Shown: positions 1 to 7,630 of the stretch, one piece after another | How the letters are laid out: the number at the start of each line of letters is the position of its first letter | Numbering within the stretch: the first letter of the stretch is position 1 | Source of the DNA: CAVRXT01 sp963725655 | Lineage (GTDB): Bacteria; Acidobacteriota; Terriglobia; Acidiferrales; UBA7541 | Reading direction: 5' to 3' | Assembly: GCA_963725655.1 (NCBI GenBank) | Contig: CAVRYY010000001.1 | Span: 1,054,001-1,118,000 of the forward strand | Length of the DNA stretch: 64,000 nucleotides | Program-made: the position numbers and the translations under genes | Notes under the pieces: model-generated | What the model saw: the letters and a program-made list of their open reading frames with translations, nothing else | The model's database searches: none | Told to the model about the DNA's origin: nothing

Positions 1-139
1 CAACCGCCAAGCCCTGGTGATGAGCTACGTAAACGCCTTCTGGCTAATGAGCGTAATCGTAGCCTGCCTGGTCCCGGTAGTCTTCATCATGCGCAACCCC
101 ACCAAAGCCGAAGAGAAAGCCTCCGCCGGCGCCCACTAA
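1..139 (+). CDS. DHA2-type MFS exporter, C-terminal fragment
   Basis: Only the last 45 codons lie in the window; the reading frame is open at base 2 and ends with TAA at 137-139. The peptide contains QALVMSYVNAFW followed by a hydrophobic segment and a short charged tail. This is the usual end of 14-TM drug:H+ antiporters of the EmrB/QacA type, where a conserved QA..SY.D.F stretch precedes the last membrane helix. The family exports toxic organic compounds across the inner membrane, often with an EmrA-type adaptor, which would lie to the left and is not visible. The gene converges on the ornithine-cyclodeaminase-family gene. The call rests on a short tail and is family-level only. Confidence 0.6.
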   Translation, partial: NRQALVMSYVNAFWLMSVIVACLVPVVFIMRNPTKAEEKASAGAH

Positions 140-312
140 CGGGCGTTTCAATTTCAGTCGTCCGCATTCGCAGCGCCGCGACTCGTCGCGGAAAAACGTC
201 CAATCCCGAATCGCCCGCGGCCCAAAAATCCGCAGCACTACTGGTGAGTTTCCAGTGCCTTTTGAAGTTGAATTGGGGTTTTGACTTCGGTTCTTGCAGT
301 CGAAGGTGGGTG

Positions 313-339
313 CCCCACACGTCGTAGTTACGTGTGGGG
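313..339. terminator. Hairpin between convergent genes, possible bidirectional terminator
   Basis: A perfect 10-bp inverted repeat (CCCCACACGT, 7-nt loop, ACGTGTGGGG) lies between the ends of two convergent genes. There is only a weak T-run after it (TTCTT), so Rho-independent termination is plausible but not certain. Bases 140-384 otherwise show nothing that looks coding. Confidence 0.45.
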
Positions 340-384
340 TTCTTGACTGTGACTTTGACTCTGGCTCTTGATGTTCAGCAGTTT

Positions 385-1362
385 CTACCTAGCAACCGGC
401 GAAAACTCCCGCACCGCAACCAACAAACACTTCGCCGCCACCAGATCCTCGAATGCCGATCCCACACTCTCAAACACCGTAATGTCGTTCTCGTTCTCGC
501 GAACCGATCGTTCGCCCGAAAGCGTCTCATGCAAGTCCGCGATCACCTGGTCCCGCCGAATATCCCCAGCCCGCAGCGGAATCAAAATATCCCCAGCCTC
601 GTCCAACGCGCCGTAAGTATCCAGCACCACCCGCGAGCGCACTATCGTTCGCGTATCCGCTTCGCGCGTCACCGCCGTAAACGACCCCACCAGATTCAAA
701 TGCGCGCCCTCCTGCAGCAGGTCGCCGTCAAACAACGGCTCCCGCGAAGTGGTGCAAGCGCACAGCACTTGCGATTCACGCGCGCATGTCGCCGCGTCCA
801 CCGCATGCGCGGCAATGCCGTACTCGGTGATCAAGCTCTCCGCAAATTCTTTCGAACGTGCGGGCGACGACCCGCAGATCAAGACTTCCCGGAACGGCCG
901 CACGCTGAAGAGTGCCGGAACGTGAGCGCGTGCCAGCCGCCCGGTACCGAATATCCCCAGGGTCTGCGCGTCCGGCAGCGCCAGCGCGGAAGTGGCCACC
1001 GCGGAGACCGCCGCGGTCCTCAAGTCGGTAAACGTGTCGGCTTCCAGAAAAAGCAGCGAATCGCCGGTGGCAGCGTCATACAGCGTGTACGTCGACCGCA
1101 GCACCCGCGCGCCGCGCCCGGGTTCGCCGTTCATGATCGCTACTTTCAGCCCAAACAGGCCGTCGCCGTAACACGGCATCAGCAGGGAAGTGCTCTTTTC
1201 GCCGGAAGTGACCACTCGCGGCGGAATGCGGTAGTTCGAGTAGTTATCGCGGAACGCCGCGGCCAGCGCACCGATCAATCCATCGAGATCGAGGTGCACC
1301 AGGACGTCGTTGTCCGTAAGTATGGTCGGGCCGGACTGGCAAATAACCGTTTTGTCTTTCAT
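385..1362 (-). CDS. Ornithine cyclodeaminase / mu-crystallin family protein
   Basis: A 325-residue protein, the usual length for this NAD(P)-binding family, which includes ornithine cyclodeaminase, ketimine reductases and alanine dehydrogenases of the AlaDH type. A Rossmann motif (GIFGTGRLARAH) sits near residue 140. The family signature FESVGSAFEDL is near the C-terminus, and R/K residues that bind the substrate carboxylate are expected around RIPPR. The exact substrate cannot be read from the sequence; imine reduction or amine deamination of an amino acid is the family chemistry. It starts with ATG at 1362, and a 23-bp dyad lies about 150 bp upstream. It is separated from the aminotransferase by 296 bp, so it may be a separate transcription unit with shared control. 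Cytoplasmic. Confidence 0.85.
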   Translation of the reverse strand: MKDKTVICQSGPTILTDNDVLVHLDLDGLIGALAAAFRDNYSNYRIPPRVVTSGEKSTSLLMPCYGDGLFGLKVAIMNGEPGRGARVLRSTYTLYDAATGDSLLFLEADTFTDLRTAAVSAVATSALALPDAQTLGIFGTGRLARAHVPALFSVRPFREVLICGSSPARSKEFAESLITEYGIAAHAVDAATCARESQVLCACTTSREPLFDGDLLQEGAHLNLVGSFTAVTREADTRTIVRSRVVLDTYGALDEAGDILIPLRAGDIRRDQVIADLHETLSGERSVRENENDITVFESVGSAFEDLVAAKCLLVAVREFSPVAR

Positions 1363-1511
1363 GGTATCCGTTCACTCTCTTCTCGCCTGCTCGTGGGACG
1401 TGACTTCGGGGCCGGTAACGAAATCGCTCGATGTTTACTGCCTGATCGACTGGTATTGCGTCTCCGCTGCGAAAGAGGAAGACCAGCAGCGAAGATTCAA
1501 AGCGCTTAGCG

Positions 1512-1534
1512 AATACAAGTATACATCATGTATT
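1512..1534. promoter_or_regulatory. AT-rich dyad upstream of the cyclodeaminase-family gene
   Basis: AATACA and TGTATT are perfect inverse complements separated by 11 nt, with an additional symmetric G/C pair inside. The element lies in the 296-bp gap between the aminotransferase stop and the cyclodeaminase-family start and contains the core AGTATAC. A dyad with the same arm length and 11-nt spacer occurs at 4048-4070 upstream of the MerR/XRE/cupin regulator. It is a candidate operator for that regulator (inference). Confidence 0.45.
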
Positions 1535-1658
1535 TAGCTGCCCCAATCCAAAGTTTAAATGCAAGCGATCCGCCAAAGCGATAGGTCAAGAATCGGCGCT
1601 TTTGCAGGGGTAGAGCGTTCGTTCCGGCCCCACTCCATCGCCGGAGGCAACTGCCTAA

Positions 1659-2999
1659 CTAATCAATTACAGCCCGGTCGGTAATTTCCAATCCGCGATC
1701 CAGAATCGCGAAGGCTTCCCGCATTTCGCTTTCCTTAATGCACAGCGGAGGGTTGGTGAAGAATGTATTCCAGCGCACGAACGTGTACAGCCCTTGCTCG
1801 CGGAAGAATTTTCCCAGCGCCGCCATTTCCGCCGAAGTTCCGTTGAACGGCGCCATCGGCTCCTGGGTGGTCCGGTTGCGGATCAGCTCCACAATGCCAA
1901 ACAGCCCGATCGACCTCACCGCTCCCACCGACCGATGCTTCGCCGCCAAATCCGCCAGCAGCGTTTTCATGATCTTTCCCATTTCCCGCGCGTTGTCGAT
2001 CAGGTGATCCTCTTCATACACCGCGATCGTAGCCAACGCCGCCGCGCAGCTCATCGGATGGCTGTTATAGGTGAGCCCGCCATAGAAAACCTTGTCCTGG
2101 AAATATTGCGCGATGTGATGACGCATGCCCACCGCGCCCAGCGGCAGATAGCTGCTGGTCAATCCCTTGGCCATGCAGATCAAGTCGGGCACTACGCCCC
2201 AATGCTCCACCGCGAACCATTTCCCGGTCCGCCCGAATCCCGCCATCACTTCGTCGGCGATCATCAGGATGCCGTGCTTGGTGCAGATTTCCCGCACACC
2301 CTGCATGTAACCATCCGGCGGCACCAGAATTCCGTTTGAGCCGGTCACCGTCTCCAAAATGAACGCTGCAATCGTCTGCGGGCCTTCCAGTTGAATCACC
2401 TCTTCGATGGTGCGCAACGCTTGTTCGGTAGTGTCCCATCCGCGTTCGATGCCGTGGTAGGGGTCGAACACCCGAATCACTCCGGGCATTCCGGGTTCAG
2501 CGGCCCAGCGCCGGGGATCGCCGGTGAGCGCCATGCTCCCCGCGGTGCCGCCGTGATAAGAGCGGTAGCGCGCCAGGATCTTGTGCCGCCCGGTAAACTG
2601 GCGCGCGATCTTGATCGCGTTCTCATTCGCGTCCGCGCCGCCATTGGTAAAGAAGAAAGTGTCGATATCGCCGGGGGTGATCTCCGCGAGCTTTGCTCCC
2701 AGCCGCGCGCGCGGCTCGGTGGCCATGAACGGACTGGCATACGGCAGCACCGCCGCCTGCCGCGAAATCGCTTCGATCACCCGAGGATCGCCGTGCCCGA
2801 TGTTGACGCTCATTAGTTGGCTGTTGAAATCGATGTAGCGCTTTCCTTCCGGCGTCCAGAAATAGATGCCTTTGGCTCGCGCCACCGGAATGGGATCCAC
2901 TTTGGACTGCGCCGACCATTCAAACAGGGTGTGCTTCTTGGTCAGCGCCACGATCTCTTCGCCGGTCATGGTAGGAACCGCTACGTCTGTCGTCGCCAT
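1659..2999 (-). CDS. Class III (omega) aminotransferase, taurine/beta-alanine-pyruvate type
   Basis: A 446-residue PLP-dependent aminotransferase. An in-frame ATG exists further upstream, but the ATG at 2999 follows a GAGGGG ribosome site at good distance and begins at the normal family N-terminus. Visible hallmarks are FFTNGGADANENAIKIA, YRSYHGG, the PLP aspartate in LMIADEVMAGFGRTG, the Schiff-base lysine in CMAKGLTSSYLPLGA and GLTYNSHP. The family moves an amino group from an omega-amino compound to pyruvate or a 2-oxo acid; the precise donor is unknown. It lies 126 bp downstream of the MerR/XRE/cupin regulator on the same strand and probably shares its promoter. Next to an enamidase locus, it could aminate or deaminate a semialdehyde intermediate (inference). 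Cytoplasmic. Confidence 0.85.
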   Translation of the reverse strand: MATTDVAVPTMTGEEIVALTKKHTLFEWSAQSKVDPIPVARAKGIYFWTPEGKRYIDFNSQLMSVNIGHGDPRVIEAISRQAAVLPYASPFMATEPRARLGAKLAEITPGDIDTFFFTNGGADANENAIKIARQFTGRHKILARYRSYHGGTAGSMALTGDPRRWAAEPGMPGVIRVFDPYHGIERGWDTTEQALRTIEEVIQLEGPQTIAAFILETVTGSNGILVPPDGYMQGVREICTKHGILMIADEVMAGFGRTGKWFAVEHWGVVPDLICMAKGLTSSYLPLGAVGMRHHIAQYFQDKVFYGGLTYNSHPMSCAAALATIAVYEEDHLIDNAREMGKIMKTLLADLAAKHRSVGAVRSIGLFGIVELIRNRTTQEPMAPFNGTSAEMAALGKFFREQGLYTFVRWNTFFTNPPLCIKESEMREAFAILDRGLEITDRAVID

Positions 3000-3125
3000 C
3001 GTTTTCCCCTCGCTCTTTGTTCTCGAAAACCGCTCGATCGGTGTTCCGATAATTTGCTCTGCCGCCGTGAGTTTGTCCACCGCCTCCGCCCGGGCCGCCG
3101 AAGCGGGCCCGTTCCGCGAAGGCGG

Positions 3126-3938
3126 CTAGAACGTTGGCGGTGTATTGATCCACATCAGCACTGTTTCTTCGTCTCCGGTATTCCGCCAGCGATGGGCCTG
3201 CGAGCTGTTGAAATACAAACTGTCGCCCGCGCTCATCTCGTAGCGGTCGACTTCATCCAGCCAGATTTCCAACGCGCCTTTCATCACGTAAATAAACTCT
3301 TCGCCCTCGTGATTGTAGCTGCCGCCGCTGGTCGCACCGGGCGCGATCCGGAACAGATGCGGCTCCATGCTGGTTTTCCCAAGCGCCAGCAACTCCATGC
3401 GCACGCCCGGATTCGGCGTCAGCACCTTGCGGTCCCGCGGCTTCACCAGCCGCGGCGCATTGCTCGCCTCGCCAAAGAAGGAGAGCACGTTGGTGTTATA
3501 GAGCCGCGCCAGTTTTTGCAGCGTGGCAATGGAGGGATTCGCGGTGTCGCGTTCGATGGCGCTCAAAAAACTCGGCGAAACGCCGGTGCTCTTGGCCACC
3601 GCCGTCAGCGTTAAGCTCGCCTGCCGCCGCAGCCGCGACAAGTTTTCGCCCAGCCCTTCTTTCTTCGATTTTCCAGCAGCGGAGACACCCGCCGCGCCCG
3701 GCGTTTCCTTTTGCAGCATCGCTGCGATGCCGGCCGGGTTCACGCGCTTGATATTCCGCAGGAACTTGATCTGCCTCAGCTTCTGCAACTCCGCCCGCGA
3801 GTACAAGCGGTAAAGTCCCTGGCTGCGAACCGGCGTGAGCAACCCCATGCGCTCCCAATTTCGCAGCGACGATCGGCTGATGTCCAGGATGCGGGCCGCT
3901 TCCCCGATTCGGTAGTAGACATCCTTCCTGCTTCGCAC
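3126..3938 (-). CDS. MerR-XRE-cupin three-domain transcriptional regulator
   Basis: A 270-residue fusion. Residues about 8-75 are a MerR-type winged helix (YYRIGEAARILDISRSSLRN, then WERMGLL and YRLYSRAEL). Residues about 95-155 are an XRE/Cro helix-turn-helix (LSRLRRQASLTL, GVSPSFLSAIERDTANPS). Residues about 190-268 are a small cupin (GGSYNHEGEEFIYVMKG, YEMSAGDSLYFNSSQAHRW) as in the HTH-cupin regulators SinR/PuuR-like. The start is GTG at 3938 with GGGAGGGAG upstream. The cupin carries candidate metal or ligand residues (H, E, H), so it probably senses a small molecule. The aminotransferase follows on the same strand and the enamidase is divergent, about 400 bp away. XRE-cupin proteins are common; a MerR domain in front is unusual. 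Confidence 0.85.
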   Translation of the reverse strand: MRSRKDVYYRIGEAARILDISRSSLRNWERMGLLTPVRSQGLYRLYSRAELQKLRQIKFLRNIKRVNPAGIAAMLQKETPGAAGVSAAGKSKKEGLGENLSRLRRQASLTLTAVAKSTGVSPSFLSAIERDTANPSIATLQKLARLYNTNVLSFFGEASNAPRLVKPRDRKVLTPNPGVRMELLALGKTSMEPHLFRIAPGATSGGSYNHEGEEFIYVMKGALEIWLDEVDRYEMSAGDSLYFNSSQAHRWRNTGDEETVLMWINTPPTF

Positions 3939-4047
3939 CGGACTCCCTCCCGCGCCAACTCCGAAACACTGCGTCCGAGATCACGCCTCACGCCAACCGC
4001 GCTGCGTGTTGGCCAGCCGCACGATCCCGCCGCTTCGCCCTCGCCAG

Positions 4048-4070
4048 ATAAGTATACTTGCCGAACTTAT
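4048..4070. promoter_or_regulatory. Dyad ATAAGT-N11-ACTTAT upstream of the regulator gene
   Basis: Perfect 6-bp arms with an 11-nt spacer, 110 bp upstream of the regulator start and 270 bp upstream of the divergent enamidase. It contains the palindromic core AAGTATACTT (4050-4059). The geometry equals that of the dyad at 1512-1534. A further GTATACTA core occurs at 4288-4295, closer to the enamidase start, without clear long arms. Bases 3939-4341 hold no convincing gene and form the divergent promoter region. Confidence 0.45.
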
Positions 4071-4341
4071 TACAGCGTTAGAGGAAAGCGCGTAGCCGTG
4101 CCAGTTCTATCCGTAACAGCAAACCACCACCAGAATGGCAAGAGAAAGCCTGGCGTGGTTCCGGCGAGCAATCCATGTTGCTCAACATTGCAGGATTCTT
4201 AATAAGGTAGCAGCACCATTTGGATGCACCCACCAACCGGCAACCGCTCCGCATCCACAACTTCCTTTGCGCCCCCGCTCCGCATTCGTATACTAGCCAT
4301 CGAAAACAGCGCAGACTCTCAACCCCGATCGAGGTGCAGCA

Positions 4342-5541
4342 ATGTCACAAGATCCGGCTCCAGCAGCAAAGCAATCATCCCGTCTGCTGATTCGCAATAT
4401 CGGCCTGCTGCTCACCGGCGACATTCAGAATCCCATCAGCGATGCCGATACCATTCTCTCTGTCGACGGCCGCATTACCGCCGTCGGGAAAGCGAAAGAT
4501 GTGGACGCTGCCGGCGCCACCACCATCATCGACGCCAAAGGTTCCGCTCTCGCTCCCGGCCTGATCGATAGCCACGTTCATCCGGTGGCCGGCGATTGGA
4601 CCCCGCGCCAAAACCAGATCGGCTGGATCGATAGTTACCTGCATGGCGGAGTCACCACGATGATCTCCGCGGGAGAAGTGCACACGCCCGGCCGGCCCAA
4701 AGATGTGACCGGCGTGAAAGCCATGGCGATTTTCGCGCAACGTACGTTTTCAGCCTTTCGTCCCGGCGGGGTGCGCATTCACGGCGGCGCGCCGGTGGTC
4801 GAACACGGAATGGTGGAAGACGATTTCAAGGAACTCGCGGCGGCGGGCGTCACGCTCCTCGGCGAAATCGGACTGGGCAGCGTGAAGGACGGCGCCACCG
4901 CCCGGCAAATGGTGGCTTGGGCCAGAAAGTACGGAATTCAAAGCACCATCCACACCGGCGGCCCATCCATTCCCGGCTCCGGCCTGATCGACAAAGACAT
5001 CGTGCTCGAAGCGGACACCGACGTGATCGGCCACGTGAACGGCGGGCACACCGCGTTGCCCGACGATCAAATCATCGCGCTGTGCGAGCGTTCCGCCCGC
5101 TCGCTGGAAATCGTGCACAACGGAAACGAACGCGCCGCGCTGCTCACTGTGCGCACCGCCGCCGATCGCAATCAACTCACCCGCATCATCCTGGGAACGG
5201 ACTCGCCAGCCGGTTCCGGAGTCCAGCCGCTGGGAATTTTGCGCCTGATTTCGATGCTGTCGTCTCTAGGCAACGTGCCGGCTGAGATCGCCTTTTGCTT
5301 CGCCACCGGGAACACCGCCCGTGAGCGCAAGCTGGACGTAGGTTTGATCGAGCCCGGCCGCGCCGCTACGTTCGTGCTGCTGGATCGCCCGCTGCACTCC
5401 GCCGGAAAGACGCTGCTCGATAGCGTGCAGCTGGGAGATTTGCCCGGCATTGGCATGATGATCGTCGACGGCGCCATCAGCACCCACCGCAGCCGCAACA
5501 CGCCGCCGGCAACCGCGGCGCCGGAAGTAGTGAAGTCCTGA
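4342..5541 (+). CDS. Enamidase-like amidohydrolase
   Basis: A 399-residue amidohydrolase-superfamily enzyme resembling enamidase of the nicotinate pathway, which hydrolyses 1,4,5,6-tetrahydro-6-oxonicotinate to 2-formylglutarate and ammonia. The N-terminal beta-sandwich strand (LLIRNIGLLLTGDI) is followed by the metal HxH motif in PGLIDSHVHP, then GGVTTMISAGE, LGEIGLGS, STIHTGG, IGHVNGG and LGTDSPAG, all metal or active-site positions in order. The C-terminal VDG..STHRSRNTPPA is also typical of that group. ATG follows GAGGTG at good spacing. It ends 7 bp from the oppositely oriented DUF1185 gene, opposite a 6-hydroxynicotinate-reductase-like gene, which supports the enamidase reading over a generic dihydroorotase or imidazolonepropionase assignment. 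The true substrate remains inferred. Confidence 0.8.
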   Translation: MSQDPAPAAKQSSRLLIRNIGLLLTGDIQNPISDADTILSVDGRITAVGKAKDVDAAGATTIIDAKGSALAPGLIDSHVHPVAGDWTPRQNQIGWIDSYLHGGVTTMISAGEVHTPGRPKDVTGVKAMAIFAQRTFSAFRPGGVRIHGGAPVVEHGMVEDDFKELAAAGVTLLGEIGLGSVKDGATARQMVAWARKYGIQSTIHTGGPSIPGSGLIDKDIVLEADTDVIGHVNGGHTALPDDQIIALCERSARSLEIVHNGNERAALLTVRTAADRNQLTRIILGTDSPAGSGVQPLGILRLISMLSSLGNVPAEIAFCFATGNTARERKLDVGLIEPGRAATFVLLDRPLHSAGKTLLDSVQLGDLPGIGMMIVDGAISTHRSRNTPPATAAPEVVKS

Positions 5542-5548
5542 CTTCCGA

Positions 5549-6145
5549 TCAGCGCAGGCCGTCTTCGCCCTTGATCTGATCCTTGGTCAACCCGCCGACC
5601 CGCGCCAGCGGCCGGCCACTGTCGGTGACTGCGATCGCCACCACGATTTCTCCGGCCCGCGGCGCATCCGGCACGCGCACTTCCATGGCATCGAAATGGC
5701 TGCGCACAAACGCGGCATCCTTGTGCCCCAGCGGAATATCCAGCGGCACGCCCATTCCTCCGCGCTTTTTCGCTGACGGAATCAGCGCCGCTCCTTTTCC
5801 CAGCACTCGCCGCACCGGCGCGCCCAGTTTCGGATGCAGAATCGCCGCGGCATGCTCCAGCTCACCGTCTTCACCCACCGCCGCTGCTTTTCCGTAACTT
5901 TCCACCGACGCCGCCGGTATTCCCAAACACGCTACGGCGCGCTCGGTAAGCATTTCGCCGAGCTCTTCACCGATGTCCATCAATTCGGTAAGGTCCTGCA
6001 CGTATTTTCCGGCGAATGGATTCTCGATCACCGCCACCGCCGCCGCACGGCGCGTGGGAGGCTCCACGCCGCGGCCCATCTCGCTATGGATTTCTTCTAA
6101 AAACGTGAGAATCTTACGGATTTTCGCGCGCGTCGGTTTGCTCAT
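5549..6145 (-). CDS. DUF1185 (amino acid synthesis family) protein, second copy
   Basis: A 198-residue protein of the PF06684 family, whose known structures have a Bacillus chorismate-mutase-like fold and whose reaction is unproven. It shares the family pattern with the gene just upstream: a start region KIRKILTFLEEIHSEMGR, then AAVAVIENPFAGKYVQDL, SYGKAAAVGEDGELEHA, DIPLGHKDAAFVRSHFDAM and a closing GGLTKDQIKGEDGLR. Its ATG overlaps the stop of the preceding paralogue (ATGA), so translation is probably coupled. It is the last gene of the leftward block that starts with the reductase. The two paralogues may form a heteromer (inference). Cytoplasmic. Confidence 0.85.
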   Translation of the reverse strand: MSKPTRAKIRKILTFLEEIHSEMGRGVEPPTRRAAAVAVIENPFAGKYVQDLTELMDIGEELGEMLTERAVACLGIPAASVESYGKAAAVGEDGELEHAAAILHPKLGAPVRRVLGKGAALIPSAKKRGGMGVPLDIPLGHKDAAFVRSHFDAMEVRVPDAPRAGEIVVAIAVTDSGRPLARVGGLTKDQIKGEDGLR

Positions 6146-6726
6146 CGCAGCCCATCCTTCCCTTGAATTTCGCTGGCCGCCAATCCGCCGGCGCGGTTGT
6201 GAATTCGCGGGCCGGTGGTCATTACCAGCGCCAGCAGAATCTCATCCGCGCGAGGACTATCCGCGATTCCTACTTCCATCGAATCGAAATGGCTGCGCAC
6301 ATACGACGCATGGATGTGGGTGATCGGGACATCCAGGCGCGTCCCGGGCCCACCCACTTTTTTCGTGGATGACACGATGGCCTTGGCCCCGCCGAGCACT
6401 TCGCGCATTCCGTAGCCGCCCGGAGCATGCCACAGCGCGCCGTGCTCCAGCTCGCCGGCTGCGCCGACGATCGCGCCCTTGCCGTAGCCCTCGATCTCGT
6501 TTACCGCGCCGCCCAGCGCGGCCACCAGCGACTGCGCCATTTGCAATCCCAGCGGTTTCAAATCGTCCATGAATCCGGCGATCTCCGGAACATATTTCCC
6601 GGCAAACGGATTGTGGATCACCGCCAGCGCTGCGCCGCGGCGCAATGGTTTTTCCGCCACCGGCCCGCCTTCGTGGTAGACATACTCCACAATCGTCACC
6701 AACTTCCGGACTTTCACTTCATGCAT
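6142..6726 (-). CDS. DUF1185 (amino acid synthesis family) protein, first copy
   Basis: A 194-residue member of PF06684, paralogous to the next gene. Conserved stretches are VRKLVTIVEYVYHEGG, AALAVIHNPFAGKYVPEI, GYGKGAIVGAAGELEHGAL, DVPITHIHASYVRSHFDSM and GGLAASEIQGKDGLR. I chose the ATG at 6726 over the one at 6750: it has GGGAG 9 nt upstream and begins where the paralogue begins. It overlaps the UPF0280 stop by 8 bp and the next gene by 4 bp, a tight translationally coupled series. The function is unknown; family neighbourhoods often include UPF0280 and amidohydrolase genes, as here. Confidence 0.85.
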   Translation of the reverse strand: MHEVKVRKLVTIVEYVYHEGGPVAEKPLRRGAALAVIHNPFAGKYVPEIAGFMDDLKPLGLQMAQSLVAALGGAVNEIEGYGKGAIVGAAGELEHGALWHAPGGYGMREVLGGAKAIVSSTKKVGGPGTRLDVPITHIHASYVRSHFDSMEVGIADSPRADEILLALVMTTGPRIHNRAGGLAASEIQGKDGLR

Positions 6727-7630
6727 TGGATGAACTCCCGGTCGCCACAATTGTATTTGCGTCAGCCGCCGCGATTGCTGCCACTGACGTGCTGCCCACG
6801 ATTCGAGTTTCTCCGCAAAGATTCAGCGCCGCGGCTCGAATCACGCCGTGGTCGATGAGACCTTCGGCGATCTCCGCGCCGGCCGCCAGCGCGGCGTCAA
6901 TCTCCGCAGGCCTCAGGCGCCCCACGCCGCGCGTCACCAACCGGTCACCCAGGTCGCTGTCGGGCGCGATCTCCCGCGCCGGCACGCGAACGATGCCCGG
7001 ATGCCCGGGCAAATCGACGCCGTTGGCTACGATCGTCGCGGCGGCATCCGCCACCGCCGCGCGATCCGCTAGAATGGTAACCGCGTCGGCAATTCCCAAA
7101 GAAAAGCTGCGCCCGCGCCATCCGCTGGTGGCGATACCACGCACCGGAGAAGATTCCGGAATGATCGCCGTACCCAACAGGGACGGCTGCTCGGGGCGCT
7201 CCACCAATCCCACCCGGAACGATTCACCCGGCGTGAGATGCAACGAGATATCCCCGCCGTCGTTCACATACGCTCGGGTCAGCGCAGCAGCCCTGGTCAT
7301 CGCGTGCAGTATTTCCTCGGCGACTGCACCGGCAACCGCCGCCATCGGCGTAATAAATCCTTGCCGGGCGAAAGGTTGCACTCCGTCCGCCATTCGCCGG
7401 GCCACACGCCCCTGCAACAGTGGAATGCTGTGTACGGCATCCTGCCGCAGCAAGGTCAGCTCTGCGCAAAGCTCGTCCAGCACGGTAACAAACCGCTGCG
7501 CCGCGGCATCGTAAGCCTTGCGCACTTCCTGCGGCAACCCAAAAGCTTCGGCGATCGCATCGATCGGACCGTGGTGCAGATGCAGGCGCCTGCCATCGGG
7601 AAGCATCCGCACCACGGGGGCCTCTCTCAT
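6719..7630 (-). CDS. UPF0280 family protein (ApbE-like fold)
   Basis: A 303-residue protein of COG2122, distantly related to the flavin transferase ApbE. The ApbE-like signatures are visible: FITPMAAVAGAVAEEIL near residue 85, AYVNDGGDISLHL (compare the NxGGD motif of ApbE) and GIATSGWRGRSFSLGIADAV (compare ATSG in ApbE). Its ATG overlaps the stop of the reductase-like gene by 4 bp, so the two proteins are probably made together. ApbE enzymes attach FMN covalently to threonine of target flavoproteins. Whether UPF0280 keeps that activity is unproven; acting on the neighbouring reductase is my inference. Confidence 0.85.
   Translation of the reverse strand: MREAPVVRMLPDGRRLHLHHGPIDAIAEAFGLPQEVRKAYDAAAQRFVTVLDELCAELTLLRQDAVHSIPLLQGRVARRMADGVQPFARQGFITPMAAVAGAVAEEILHAMTRAAALTRAYVNDGGDISLHLTPGESFRVGLVERPEQPSLLGTAIIPESSPVRGIATSGWRGRSFSLGIADAVTILADRAAVADAAATIVANGVDLPGHPGIVRVPAREIAPDSDLGDRLVTRGVGRLRPAEIDAALAAGAEIAEGLIDHGVIRAAALNLCGETRIVGSTSVAAIAAADANTIVATGSSSNA

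Noticed and set aside
334..1509. 391-codon plus-strand frame opposite the cyclodeaminase-family gene
   Set aside because: Arg-rich shadow without any recognisable domain; the minus strand encodes a well-conserved NAD-binding protein.
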